Source: Desemzia sp. RIT 804 (GTDB lineage: Bacteria > Bacillota > Bacilli > Lactobacillales > Carnobacteriaceae). Taken from it: a stretch of 64,000 nt of DNA. Below, in pieces: positions 49,006-56,192 of this stretch. The first letter of the stretch is position 1. Each line of letters starts with the position of its first letter. The notes beneath the pieces are model-generated. The model was not told where the DNA came from and did not search any database. It saw nothing but the letters and a program-made list of their open reading frames with translations. Where the stretch lies: the NCBI RefSeq assembly GCF_016892605.1, contig NZ_JAFEMV010000001.1:868001-932000 (forward strand). The letters run 5' to 3'. Position numbers and translations under genes: made by a program.

Positions 49006-50019
49006 TTATTTACTTACTTGGCTTCTCATGAAATCTTCAAAGACATTTTTGAAAGAAATAAATAGGTAGCTGGAAATATTTTTGGTTTTCCCAAATCTGG
49101 ATTGCTGCACGCAGCGAGTGAAAGTTCGCTTTAATTCTTCCCGAATAAACGGACTGTATTTACTAGATGACAAGATAGAGATGTAAATACCACTCTCATC
49201 TTCTACTGATTTTTTAGCATACATGACTTTTTCACAGTAAAGTGTAAAGGTCTGAAAATCATTAAAACTATAGGCTTTAAAATGATGAATTATCTCTTCT
49301 CCATATTCTTCATATAGTGCATATTTTTCAATATAATCGTCAATAAGTTGCTGTTCCTGCTCTTGATCTTTTTTCTCAGGATTGAACGCTTGTTGGATAA
49401 GTGTATTTTCATCTGGTTTTTGGATATCTTTATTCTCTTTAATATCTTTAGAAATAGATTGATATAGATTTACCTCATTTTTTACGGTTCCTTGGTTTAA
49501 TCGACTTTCACTCTTATTCTCACGACCCTCAAAATTTGCGGTTCCTTGATTTAACGGCTTTTCTACTACTTCTTCTCGAGCCGCATTTTTTGCGATTCCT
49601 TGATTAGATAGAATTTCTTCTCGTTGTTGCAATTGATAAATATCCGTTGCATTGACTTCCAAATCCGCTAAATATAGGCGATTAGGAAAGTTTTTCTTTT
49701 TCACTGGATCAAACCCCATTTTTTGTTGCAGCAGCAATCCAGCTTTCTCTAACTCTTTTTTTATTTTTGTTACGGTATTTTCTGATTTATTTAACAATTC
49801 GCACAACTCTTTATTGGTAAAGATAAAATAGACATTATTTTCTTCGTCAATCCAATGGTTTTGAATGGAATATTGCAACCGATCACGAAAAATAACATAC
49901 GCTAATTTAGCACTATCTGATAATTTCGAGTATTCTTCACTGTAGAGTAAAACTTTAGGAAATTGAAAATAAAGTTCTCCATAAGCTTTATCTGCTTTAT
50001 AAAAATTAAAGTCAGACAT
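49006..50019 (-). CDS. repA: RepA_N-family replication initiator
   Basis: 337 residues from ATG at 50019, 9 bases after AAAGGAG. The N-terminal domain starts SDFNFYKADKAYGELYFQFP and has LLNKSENTVTKIKKELEKAG as winged-helix recognition part: the RepA_N signature. A variable centre holds repeated NQGTVKNE/NQGTANFE/NQGIAKNA units encoded by DNA iterons. The host-adapted C-terminal domain ends in FKNVFEDFMRSQV. Binding to its own coding region opens the origin. A structured leader regulates expression. Confidence 0.93.
   Translation of the reverse strand: MSDFNFYKADKAYGELYFQFPKVLLYSEEYSKLSDSAKLAYVIFRDRLQYSIQNHWIDEENNVYFIFTNKELCELLNKSENTVTKIKKELEKAGLLLQQKMGFDPVKKKNFPNRLYLADLEVNATDIYQLQQREEILSNQGIAKNAAREEVVEKPLNQGTANFEGRENKSESRLNQGTVKNEVNLYQSISKDIKENKDIQKPDENTLIQQAFNPEKKDQEQEQQLIDDYIEKYALYEEYGEEIIHHFKAYSFNDFQTFTLYCEKVMYAKKSVEDESGIYISILSSSKYSPFIREELKRTFTRCVQQSRFGKTKNISSYLFISFKNVFEDFMRSQVSK
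49481..49608. repeat. In-gene iterons of repA (probable replication origin)
   Basis: Three copies of ~22 bp (TTTACGGTTCCTTGGTTTAA; TTTGCGGTTCCTTGATTTAA; TTTGCGATTCCTTGATTAGA) within repA, spaced ~55 bases. RepA_N plasmids carry their origin in this part of rep. Confidence 0.7.
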
Positions 50020-50083
50020 TACAAAAACTCCTTTACTACCTGTATGACCATGCAACAAGAAAGGAGATCACGCTGTTTAATAC

Positions 50084-50205
50084 TTTACTTTTGTTTTAAA
50101 TCCTAATAAAATAAGATTTAGAGAAGAACAAATTTTTGGCGCCAACCAAAAGTTTAAACAAGATGATTTCCTTTCCTGACTACGCCAATAGTCAGGTTTC
50201 TATTT
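50084..50205 (+). ncRNA. Predicted antisense RNA to the repA leader
   Basis: Promoter TTTACT - 17 bp - TAAAAT (50084-50112), then a transcript with the palindrome TTGGCGCCAA (50136-50145) and the hairpin CCTGAC/GTCAGG with loop TACGCCAATA, ending in TTTCTATTTATT. On the opposite strand, the repA leader carries the loop UUGGCG, a U-turn motif typical of copy-control antisense targets. Confidence 0.6.
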
Positions 50206-50315
50206 ATTATTATGTATACATAATTTGTAAATAACACACATTTATTATAGCGTTTAATTAAAAAAAGGAAAATAATCTGCTTATAAAAATCTATTCAATT
50301 TATTTATCATTTCTC

Positions 50316-50513
50316 TTACTGATTCTTTTCTTTATATTCTTTCACAATCTCATCTAACAAATTTTTCATGGAAACACCTCTTTTAAAAGCTTCGTTCTTC
50401 AAATATTCATGAGCTTCTATCCCGATTCGAATTTGTTTCAACTCCACTTTCTCTTTAGACAATGTTTCTTCTTTAATTTCAGGCAAAATCTCACCAAAAG
50501 TTCTTTTTCTCAT
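50316..50513 (-). CDS. Ribbon-helix-helix (Arc/CopG-like) protein
   Basis: 65 residues: acidic N terminus, then ELKQIRIGIEAHEYLKNEAF and KRGVSMKNLLDEIVKEYKEK, a strand-helix-helix RHH pattern. It is upstream of the repA leader, transcribed towards it. Repeats TTTACG/CGTAAA at 50559-50587 just before its promoter region look like its operator. Likely a copy or partition regulator. Confidence 0.75.
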   Translation of the reverse strand: MRKRTFGEILPEIKEETLSKEKVELKQIRIGIEAHEYLKNEAFKRGVSMKNLLDEIVKEYKEKNQ

Positions 50514-50558
50514 CTATTATCCCTCACAGTGTTTAGTATGATTTAGAGTAAATATATC

Positions 50559-50587
50559 ACTTTTACGTCGACGTGTAAACGTAAATA
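50559..50587 (-). promoter_or_regulatory. Probable operator of the RHH gene
   Basis: TTTACGTCGACGTGTAAACG followed by TAAA: interleaved TTTAC/GTAAA elements 46-74 bases before the start, the type of repeat RHH dimers bind. Confidence 0.45.
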
Positions 50588-50695
50588 GAAGAGTTTATTT
50601 TAAACTTTTCCGCCTTTTCTCTCGTTTTTTTACTTTAGCCTTATATATTTAAGCGATGTAGCTGCACAAATAGAGGCAACATCATGGTGAAGACC

Positions 50696-50734
50696 AAAAA
50701 GGATTCTACCGCTTATAAGCAGTAGAATCCTTTT
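50696..50734. terminator. Bidirectional terminator
   Basis: AAAAAGGATTCTAC(C)GC/GC(A)GTAGAATCCTTTT stem after the toxin gene. The rest of 50588-50787 shows no gene. Confidence 0.75.
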
Positions 50735-50787
50735 CACTACGTATATACGTGCACGAGATCATTGACATACTCAGTAGTATATTAACT

Positions 50788-51102
50788 TTACCAATATTTT
50801 TTTCTTCTTTTTTCTGCGGTCACAAATACTTTTTCATCTTCTCTTTTACCAATGGCCACGATCTCAATAATTTCTATTTGATTGTCTTTTGTTGGTTTGA
50901 AGATCAGACGAATACCAAGTTTTTGGTTCTTTAATTCTTTAAAACCAGCTAGTTTTGAATAGCTGGTATTTCCAAGGTCTTTGCCAATTTCAGAACCTCG
51001 GATTCTTAACCGTTCTTCAGCAGCGTTTACCCATTTTTTTAACGTGCCGTCCAACTTTTTATAGTCTTTTTCTGCTTCTTTCCAAAAATACACGTCAGCC
51101 AT
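50788..51102 (-). CDS. RelE/ParE-superfamily toxin
   Basis: 104 residues: YFWKEAEKDYKKLDGTLKKW start, RLRIRGSEIGKDLGNTSYS, and KLGIRLIFKPTKDNQIEIIE with VFVTAEKRRKKY at the end; the beta-sheet with basic residues is typical of RelE-like mRNA interferases. Its start overlaps the stop of the antitoxin gene. Plasmid addiction role is expected. Confidence 0.85.
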   Translation of the reverse strand: MADVYFWKEAEKDYKKLDGTLKKWVNAAEERLRIRGSEIGKDLGNTSYSKLAGFKELKNQKLGIRLIFKPTKDNQIEIIEIVAIGKREDEKVFVTAEKRRKKYW

Positions 51103-51425
51103 TAATCAAATAGATCCTCATCGGAGAAAGCAGTAAATGGGTTATGCTCTGGATTGGATTCGATGACATCTTTAGCGGGGATGAGTTTGCCTGGTCCAGC
51201 TGCTACGCGCTCATTCAACTGACTATAAAATAGTTTGTTTTCTAATTCGTTGTACTCTTTCACTAATTTTTCATACACTTCGTTACTAAGAATAACGGCT
51301 TCCGGTTTATTGTGGTTAAAAATAAAGGTGGGTTCCCCAGTTTCATGAGTGTCTTTGATAATTTTTGAGAACTCTTTTTTGGCTTCTGTGATGGATTTTG
51401 TTTTTATATCTAAAATTTTCAACAT
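51102..51425 (-). CDS. Phd/YefM-family antitoxin
   Basis: ATG at 51425 after GTGAGGTG. 107 residues: DIKTKSITEAKKEFSKIIKD, PTFIFNHNKPEAVILSNEVY, the Phd/YefM DNA-binding fold, then a long acidic C-terminal tail (NPFTAFSDEDLFD) that would wrap the toxin. First gene of the TA operon, overlapping the toxin. Confidence 0.85.
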   Translation of the reverse strand: MLKILDIKTKSITEAKKEFSKIIKDTHETGEPTFIFNHNKPEAVILSNEVYEKLVKEYNELENKLFYSQLNERVAAGPGKLIPAKDVIESNPEHNPFTAFSDEDLFD

Positions 51426-51587
51426 ACGAAGCACCTCACTTTTCATTATTTGGTTAATCATAACACGAAAAGACCTTAATTAAAACCTTAATAAAGACCT
51501 TTTTATTCTTTTGTATTTTCTATTGAGATTTATTACCTTTTATTCAAATTCCTGTGTAACTTTATATAGTTGCTAAATTCATATATA

Positions 51588-51617
51588 AATACACGAAATT
51601 GCTTATAATAGTGTATT
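51588..51617 (-). repeat. dif-like site h (reverse orientation)
   Basis: The complement reads AATACACTATTATAAGCAAT + TTCGTGTATT, matching the forward copies. It lies 15 bp upstream of the cadmium regulator's promoter and marks the left border of the cadmium module. Its partner i is on the same orientation. Confidence 0.7.
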
Positions 51618-51631
51618 GGAATTAAGATAGA

Positions 51632-51683
51632 TTGACAAAAGAGTGATCAAATAGGTATACTTCATTCAAATAATCGTTTGAAT
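51632..51683 (+). promoter_or_regulatory. cad promoter with ArsR/CadC operator
   Basis: -35 TTGACA (51632), 18-bp spacer, -10 TATACT (51656), then the perfect inverted repeat ATTCAAA-TAATCG-TTTGAAT (51664-51683), as bound by CadC-type repressors. Confidence 0.85.
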
Positions 51684-51697
51684 GTGAGGTGAGATGA

Positions 51698-52060
51698 ATG
51701 GAAAACGTTTGCCAAGTGACTATCGTACATAAAGAAAAAGTAACTATAATAAAAAATAAATTGGATCAAAAAGATTTTTCAAATTTACTTGTGTTAGGTA
51801 AATGTTTCAGCGATTCTTCTAGAATTAAAATTTTTTATGCTTTAGAAACCTATAAGGAAATGTGTGTCTGTGATTTAGCAGAAATACTTAATGCTAGTGT
51901 CGCTACAACGTCACACCATTTACGTTTTTTAAAAAAACATGGAATGGCAAAATCACGTCAAGATGGAAAAGTAGTTTATTACTCTTTAGCGAATGAAGAC
52001 ATCCTTTCCGCTATTCATGTTTTTTTAAAGTTATCAGAAAATCTATCTATGAAATCTTAG
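51698..52060 (+). CDS. ArsR/SmtB-family metal-sensing repressor (CadC/CadX-like)
   Basis: 120 residues. The first cysteine (ENVCQVTI) and the CVCDLAEILNASVATTSHHL recognition region with its CVC motif form the CadC-type metal site; winged HTH ends in KSRQDGKVVYYSL. It would repress the operon until Cd(II)/Zn(II)/Pb(II) binds. It is followed after ~15 bases by cadD. Identity as cadX or cadC cannot be separated by eye. Confidence 0.88.
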   Translation: MENVCQVTIVHKEKVTIIKNKLDQKDFSNLLVLGKCFSDSSRIKIFYALETYKEMCVCDLAEILNASVATTSHHLRFLKKHGMAKSRQDGKVVYYSLANEDILSAIHVFLKLSENLSMKS

Positions 52061-52076
52061 TTTGGAGGAAGTTATT

Positions 52077-52694
52077 TTGTTACAAAGTATTTTTTCAGCT
52101 ATCGCTGTTTATATTTCTACCAGCATTGATTATTTGTTTATCTTGCTGATTATTTTTTCTCAAAGTCATACAAAAAAAGGGCTCCGTCAGATTTTTTGGG
52201 GTCAATATCTAGGAACAGGTATCTTAGTAGCCGTAAGTTTATTTGCAGCATATGTGCTGAATTTCATTCCGCAAGATTGGATCATTGGGCTTCTCGGTCT
52301 AATTCCGATTTTCTTAGGAATCAGAGTGGCATTGGTTGGCGAAGAGGAGGAAGAAGAAGAGGAAGTCGTTGAAAAGCTTGAATCAAGAGGAACAAACCGC
52401 TTCTTTTGGACCGTTGCCTTAATAACAATTGCTTCTGGTGGCGATAACTTAGGGATTTATATTCCTTACTTTGCCTCGTTATCTTTTTCAGAGATTGTCA
52501 CCGCTCTAATCGTATTTGCTATTTCTGTTGCGGTTCTTTGCTATATCAGTTACAAATTAGCCAAGATTTCTTTTGTTTCCGAAACCTTAGAAAAATATGA
52601 ACGAATCCTTGTTCCTATAGTGTTTATTGGCTTAGGAATTTATATATTGATCGAAAATGGTACGATTCAAACTGTATTGAGTTTATTTAATTAA
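52077..52694 (+). CDS. cadD: CadD-family cadmium resistance transporter
   Basis: 205 residues from TTG at 52077, 8 bases after GGAGGA (the upstream in-frame TTG overlaps that ribosome site). LQSIFSAIAVYISTSIDYLF is the CadD start, followed by five or six membrane segments with an acidic loop (GEEEEEEEEVVEKLESR) and TIASGGDNLGIYIPYFA as the conserved family block. It confers cadmium resistance, probably by export. A strong terminator follows. Confidence 0.93.
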   Translation: MLQSIFSAIAVYISTSIDYLFILLIIFSQSHTKKGLRQIFWGQYLGTGILVAVSLFAAYVLNFIPQDWIIGLLGLIPIFLGIRVALVGEEEEEEEEVVEKLESRGTNRFFWTVALITIASGGDNLGIYIPYFASLSFSEIVTALIVFAISVAVLCYISYKLAKISFVSETLEKYERILVPIVFIGLGIYILIENGTIQTVLSLFN

Positions 52695-52710
52695 TAAATA
52701 GTTTGATTGT

Positions 52711-52760
52711 TAGTACAAAAAAAGACAGCGATTAAAACTCGTTGTCTTTTTTTTGTACTA
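52711..52760 (+). terminator. Terminator after cadD
   Basis: TAGTACAAAAAAAGACA/TGTCTTTTTTTTGTACTA, a 17-base stem, 17 bases past the cadD stop. Confidence 0.85.
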
Positions 52761-52793
52761 ACAGATTGGCGCATTATCTAAGTAATATAATTC

Positions 52794-52853
52794 GATACAT
52801 GAAATTACATATAATCATGTATCTTGAACTTTGACTTATAAAGATTCTTTTTT
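52794..52853 (-). repeat. dif-like site i with hairpin (reverse orientation)
   Basis: Core 52794-52823 GATACATGAAATTACATATA + ATCATGTATC, an almost perfect palindrome. In the mirror-image arrangement the hairpin follows: GAACTTT/AAAGATTC then T6. It separates the cadmium module from the PHP-ATPase module. Bases 52854-53041 contain nothing I can support. Confidence 0.78.
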
Positions 52854-53041
52854 CAAAAAAATTTCAGGAAAGTATAACATAATATACCTTACGAGTAAGG
52901 TGTGCGCTCTGCGAGTCAAAAAAACACCTGTCCACGTCGGAATAAATGAAAGTCAGGTGCTAAGATGAAAAAAAACAAAAAAGTATTAATAGTTTTAATA
53001 ATATCTAATTATGTTAATCAGTTGTTTAAATAACTATATTT

Positions 53042-53356
53042 TTAATTTGTTTTAAAATTCAAATCAATAATTTTTATTAAATCGGATTTTGATTGTTCAA
53101 TTTCTGAATTTAGTTGGTCTATTATATCCTCTGCTACTTCATGAAATAAATCATTTTTTTCGTCTTTAAGTTCCAGACTAATTAGTTCTTTTTCATCCAC
53201 AATAGTATCAAAAATACTATTAAACAAATTTTTAATATCTTCAACAGAACTATCACTTAAATTTATTTTAAGTTCTCGTAATTCGTTAAATATTAAGCTC
53301 ACTTGCTCTTCTTCTCTAAAAATTTCTACTCTAACTACTTTATTATTAAATTCCAT
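53042..53356 (-). CDS. Small partner protein of the PHP-ATPase
   Basis: 104 residues, mostly helical and acidic: EFNNKVVRVEIFREEEQVSL, INLSDSSVEDIKNLFNSIFD, then two long helices with E/K repeats. No known domain. Overlaps the end of the PHP-ATPase gene by 11 bases and has its own AGGAGG, so it is translated with it. An antitoxin or adaptor function is possible; not shown. Confidence 0.65.
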   Translation of the reverse strand: MEFNNKVVRVEIFREEEQVSLIFNELRELKINLSDSSVEDIKNLFNSIFDTIVDEKELISLELKDEKNDLFHEVAEDIIDQLNSEIEQSKSDLIKIIDLNFKTN

Positions 53357-55487
53357 ATAAATTTTTCCTCCTATTGAACATATTTTGGCTACCTTCTAAA
53401 TGATCTAAAGCTTTATCTTCCCAATTAAGAATTTCGGATGAATCTAAAGAACCTACAAGTTCTCCAGAATACATATTTCCAAAATAGTAGCCATTACTTT
53501 CCTCATCTTTATAATCACAGTAAATACACTGACTAGGCAATGTATTGGTTGCAATGTTAGCATTATGCGTTGATAGTACTATTAATTTATTTTGATTCCG
53601 TAATTTATCTAGTTTAGGAATTAAGTAATCTGAAATATATTTATTACCCAACCCTCTCTCTATTTCATCAAACAGATAACAATCAAATTTAGTATTTTCT
53701 AATAATCCACTTATTGATAAAATAGCTTTTTCTCCCTCTGAAGGTGTATATATTTCATAAATACTTTTATTTTCTTTTTTTATATTTACTTCTTTTTTTA
53801 TTACTTCAGAAATAAATTTAACTCCGTCTACACTCTTTTCAGTATAATCAAAGAAATTATTAATCTCACTAAATGATTGGAATGAAAATGTTTCTATTTT
53901 TTTTACTAGTTCCCTGTACAAGCTAATATTATTTTTATTAAACACGGATTTTGGCTTATATACATATTCTGGAAATAAGGTAACTATTTTTACTTCTAGT
54001 ATAATGGCTCCTTTATTAGGTAATTCTCCTAAATTTATATTTTCTCCACCTTGTTTAATACCATCTAAGTTACTATTTATACTAGTAATATTTTCCATGA
54101 ATTCTAGTCTCTTAGAAACTAAGTCTGAAAATCCAAGTTTATTTAGTTTGGCTATTTTCCCAGTCTTTTTAGTTACAGATCCTTTAATAGATTGTAACAA
54201 TATATCAGTATTTTTATTTATATAAACATTTCTATAATCATTTTTAAGTATTTTTATTACATCTTTATTTAACTTGTTCAATTCACTATTTAATATAGTT
54301 CTATGATTATTTTCTTTTTCTCTGAGTTCATCATTTATTCTTTTTACATCATCTATTTTTTTTATATTCTGCGTAGCTGTATTATATAATTTCTCAAAAT
54401 TATTATTATTTGTTTCTCTGAATGTTGCTTCTGTTTTTTTTATTAATAACGCATTTGTACTAATTTTTGTTGCTTCATGATATTCTAATATTGATTTAAT
54501 AAAATTAGGTATACTATCTTCGTTATACTCAATAACCTTATCAAAGCTATATTTGATATTTTCTTGTAAAGATTCATCTATTTCTACTGAACTTTCATAT
54601 CTTTTGATAATATTTTCATATTCAGTACTATAGTTTTTTCCCTCATGTAAAAATACTTTCTTTCCCATAGCTTGAAAATGAGGTAAAAGATAATTAGACA
54701 TAAGAACTGTTTTTCCAGCTCCTTTTTCTCCAAATACTATATTTATATCTTCGTATATAGGTACAATATCTTGTTTTTTATTAATGACAATATCAAACTT
54801 TTTAGTAGCATCTAATTGTTGCTTTATAAACTGTTTCGAATTTTTAGCAAGTTCACAAAATTTACTAAAAGAATTTGTTTTAAATTTTATTTCGGGTAAT
54901 TCATATTCACTATATTTCTCCCAATCTTGAACATCACTTCCAAGTAAAGATATTTCATCATGACCATTAATAATACCCATTGTATGTATTTTCCCAGGCT
55001 CTAAAATAACGACATAATCTTTTAAATCACTAATCAATTTATCTTTATCCTTAATTGTAAATGCTCTTTTTTTATCTTTATCTAAAAAGTGGGGAATTAT
55101 CATAATTTTTTCATTTGAGAATTCCTTTACTTTATTTATAAAATCCTGATACTCCAAATAAAATTTATCATAATCTCTATTGTTATCATTATCAAAAGTT
55201 TCATAGAATTGTTTCATTTCACTTGGATCACAGATAACAATCGTATGGTAATGCTTGTTCTCATCCATTAATATATCTAACTCTATCCCTGGGAAAATCG
55301 AGAAATTAGGATCTGAATCTAGTATCTCCTGAAATTCTTCTTTACAAAATTTATTATGATTTGTAATCGCACACATAACTACATTATTTTCATCCATTTT
55401 TTTTATAAAATCTTTTGGACTAATTTTTCTTTTGGGACTATCTCCAGATTTACATTTTTGGGTATGTATATGAAAATCTACTCTCAT
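53346..55487 (-). CDS. PHP-domain/ABC-type ATPase fusion (TrlF-like; candidate defence protein)
   Basis: 713 residues from ATG at 55487, after AAAGGAG; the in-frame ATG 18 bases upstream overlaps it. Residues 1-~230 form a PHP phosphoesterase: DFHIHTQKCKSGDS, ITNHNKFCKEEF, FPGIELDI, MIIPHFLDK and LLGSDVQDW supply the metal ligands (H-x-H, N-H, E, H, D). Residues ~250-700 are an SMC/RecF-like ATPase: Walker A VFGEKGAGKT, coiled-coil insert, ABC signature YTPSEGEKAILSIS, Walker B CYLFDEIERGLG and H-loop LIVLSTHNANI. Resembles TrlF-type proteins tied to phage defence or RNA repair; substrate is unknown. Confidence 0.88.
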   Translation of the reverse strand: MRVDFHIHTQKCKSGDSPKRKISPKDFIKKMDENNVVMCAITNHNKFCKEEFQEILDSDPNFSIFPGIELDILMDENKHYHTIVICDPSEMKQFYETFDNDNNRDYDKFYLEYQDFINKVKEFSNEKIMIIPHFLDKDKKRAFTIKDKDKLISDLKDYVVILEPGKIHTMGIINGHDEISLLGSDVQDWEKYSEYELPEIKFKTNSFSKFCELAKNSKQFIKQQLDATKKFDIVINKKQDIVPIYEDINIVFGEKGAGKTVLMSNYLLPHFQAMGKKVFLHEGKNYSTEYENIIKRYESSVEIDESLQENIKYSFDKVIEYNEDSIPNFIKSILEYHEATKISTNALLIKKTEATFRETNNNNFEKLYNTATQNIKKIDDVKRINDELREKENNHRTILNSELNKLNKDVIKILKNDYRNVYINKNTDILLQSIKGSVTKKTGKIAKLNKLGFSDLVSKRLEFMENITSINSNLDGIKQGGENINLGELPNKGAIILEVKIVTLFPEYVYKPKSVFNKNNISLYRELVKKIETFSFQSFSEINNFFDYTEKSVDGVKFISEVIKKEVNIKKENKSIYEIYTPSEGEKAILSISGLLENTKFDCYLFDEIERGLGNKYISDYLIPKLDKLRNQNKLIVLSTHNANIATNTLPSQCIYCDYKDEESNGYYFGNMYSGELVGSLDSSEILNWEDKALDHLEGSQNMFNRRKNLYGI

Positions 55488-55598
55488 TATCTTTCTCCTT
55501 TTCATGATATAATTTATATTAAATAAACGCTTCTTGCATATAATTCAATACTACTACAAAACGAAGAAGTTCACATGAACAATTTCATTTTTTTAAAT

Positions 55599-55685
55599 GG
55601 ACGGGTGGCAGAATGACTTATTTCGGCACACTGTAAATGGGCTGAACGTCTTTTCGTTCCGAGGGTTCAAATCCCTCTACGAGTA
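55599..55685 (+). tRNA. tRNA(Tyr)-like element, probably degenerate
   Basis: Aligns end to end with a class II tRNA(Tyr): anticodon loop CTGTAAA (GUA) in a stem GCACA/TGGGC with one mismatch, long variable arm GAACG/CGTTC (perfect), T arm GAGGG-TTCAAAT-CCCTC (perfect). The acceptor arms (GGACGGG versus TACGAGT) do not pair and the D-loop lacks GG, so charging is doubtful. 111 bases upstream of, and divergent from, the PHP-ATPase start; T-rich tail follows. Confidence 0.5.
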
Positions 55686-55771
55686 TCAAAGTACTTTTTT
55701 GTATTTTTTTATAAATTAAATTCATATCAGGTCATTCTTTAAAAATGATCTAAGTTGTTCCAGGACAACAC

Positions 55772-55808
55772 AAAAGTCAGTCCTATTCGCAATAGGACTG
55801 ACTTTTTT
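55772..55808. terminator. Bidirectional terminator
   Basis: AAAAGTCAGTCCTATT/AATAGGACTGACTTTT with a 3-base loop; perfect 16-bp stem. Confidence 0.85.
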
Positions 55809-55953
55809 ACGTTATTTATATGTACGCCCGTAATTTTGTATTTAGCATACAGTTTGAGCAATCACATAAAGTAAGGTAGATTAAAAATTAATGTATAATG
55901 TGAATTTGATATGATACTTTTAAAATATCTAATGAAATAAGAAGGCTTTTTTA

Positions 55954-56016
55954 GTGAGTTATGGTTTGTTCATTATTTTTTACTTTTTATTGTTATTATA
56001 TTTACGAAAAAAATAA
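55954..56016 (+). CDS. Putative 20-residue membrane peptide
   Basis: GTG opens MSYGLFIIFYFLLLLYLRKK and a stop. One hydrophobic helix with a basic end; layout resembles the 23-residue peptide at 5646. AAGAAGG lies ~11 bases before. It sits between the terminator and dif-like site j. Coding status uncertain. Confidence 0.3.
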   Translation: MSYGLFIIFYFLLLLYLRKK

Positions 56017-56052
56017 ACGATAAGTTTGAATTGAACTGAGTTTATTCTTTTT

Positions 56053-56115
56053 AATACACTAATTTGTATAAAATCGTGTATCGGGAATCCTATACCCATA
56101 GGGTTCTTTTTTTGT
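56053..56115 (-). repeat. dif-like site j with hairpin (reverse orientation)
   Basis: Core 56053-56082 (AATACACTAATTTGTATAAA + ATCGTGTATC), then hairpin GGAATCCTAT/ATAGGGTTCT with T7. Mirror image of site a, directly upstream of the recombinase gene. Confidence 0.75.
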
Positions 56116-56126
56116 ATCGCCCTCCA

Positions 56127-56164
56127 ATACATGATTGTGTGGTATACTAAACAAAATCATGTAT
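56127..56164 (+). promoter_or_regulatory. Palindrome over the recombinase -10 region
   Basis: ATACATGATTGTGT/ACAAAATCATGTAT (13 of 14 paired) with -10 TATACT at 56143-56148 in the centre. Same arrangement as at 6990. Confidence 0.65.
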
Positions 56165-56192
56165 CACTTTTGTGAGAGGAGAGGGCTTTTAA

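Noticed and set aside
52062..52694. Longer start for cadD at 52062
   Set aside because: It would place the start codon on the Shine-Dalgarno sequence, and the family N terminus begins at the second TTG (52077).
7072..56082. dif-like sites interpreted only as ordinary terminators
   Set aside because: The terminator hairpin is a separate element; the conserved 30-bp core lies outside it, lacks a T-run, and occurs at sites e, f, g and h where the hairpin is weak or absent.
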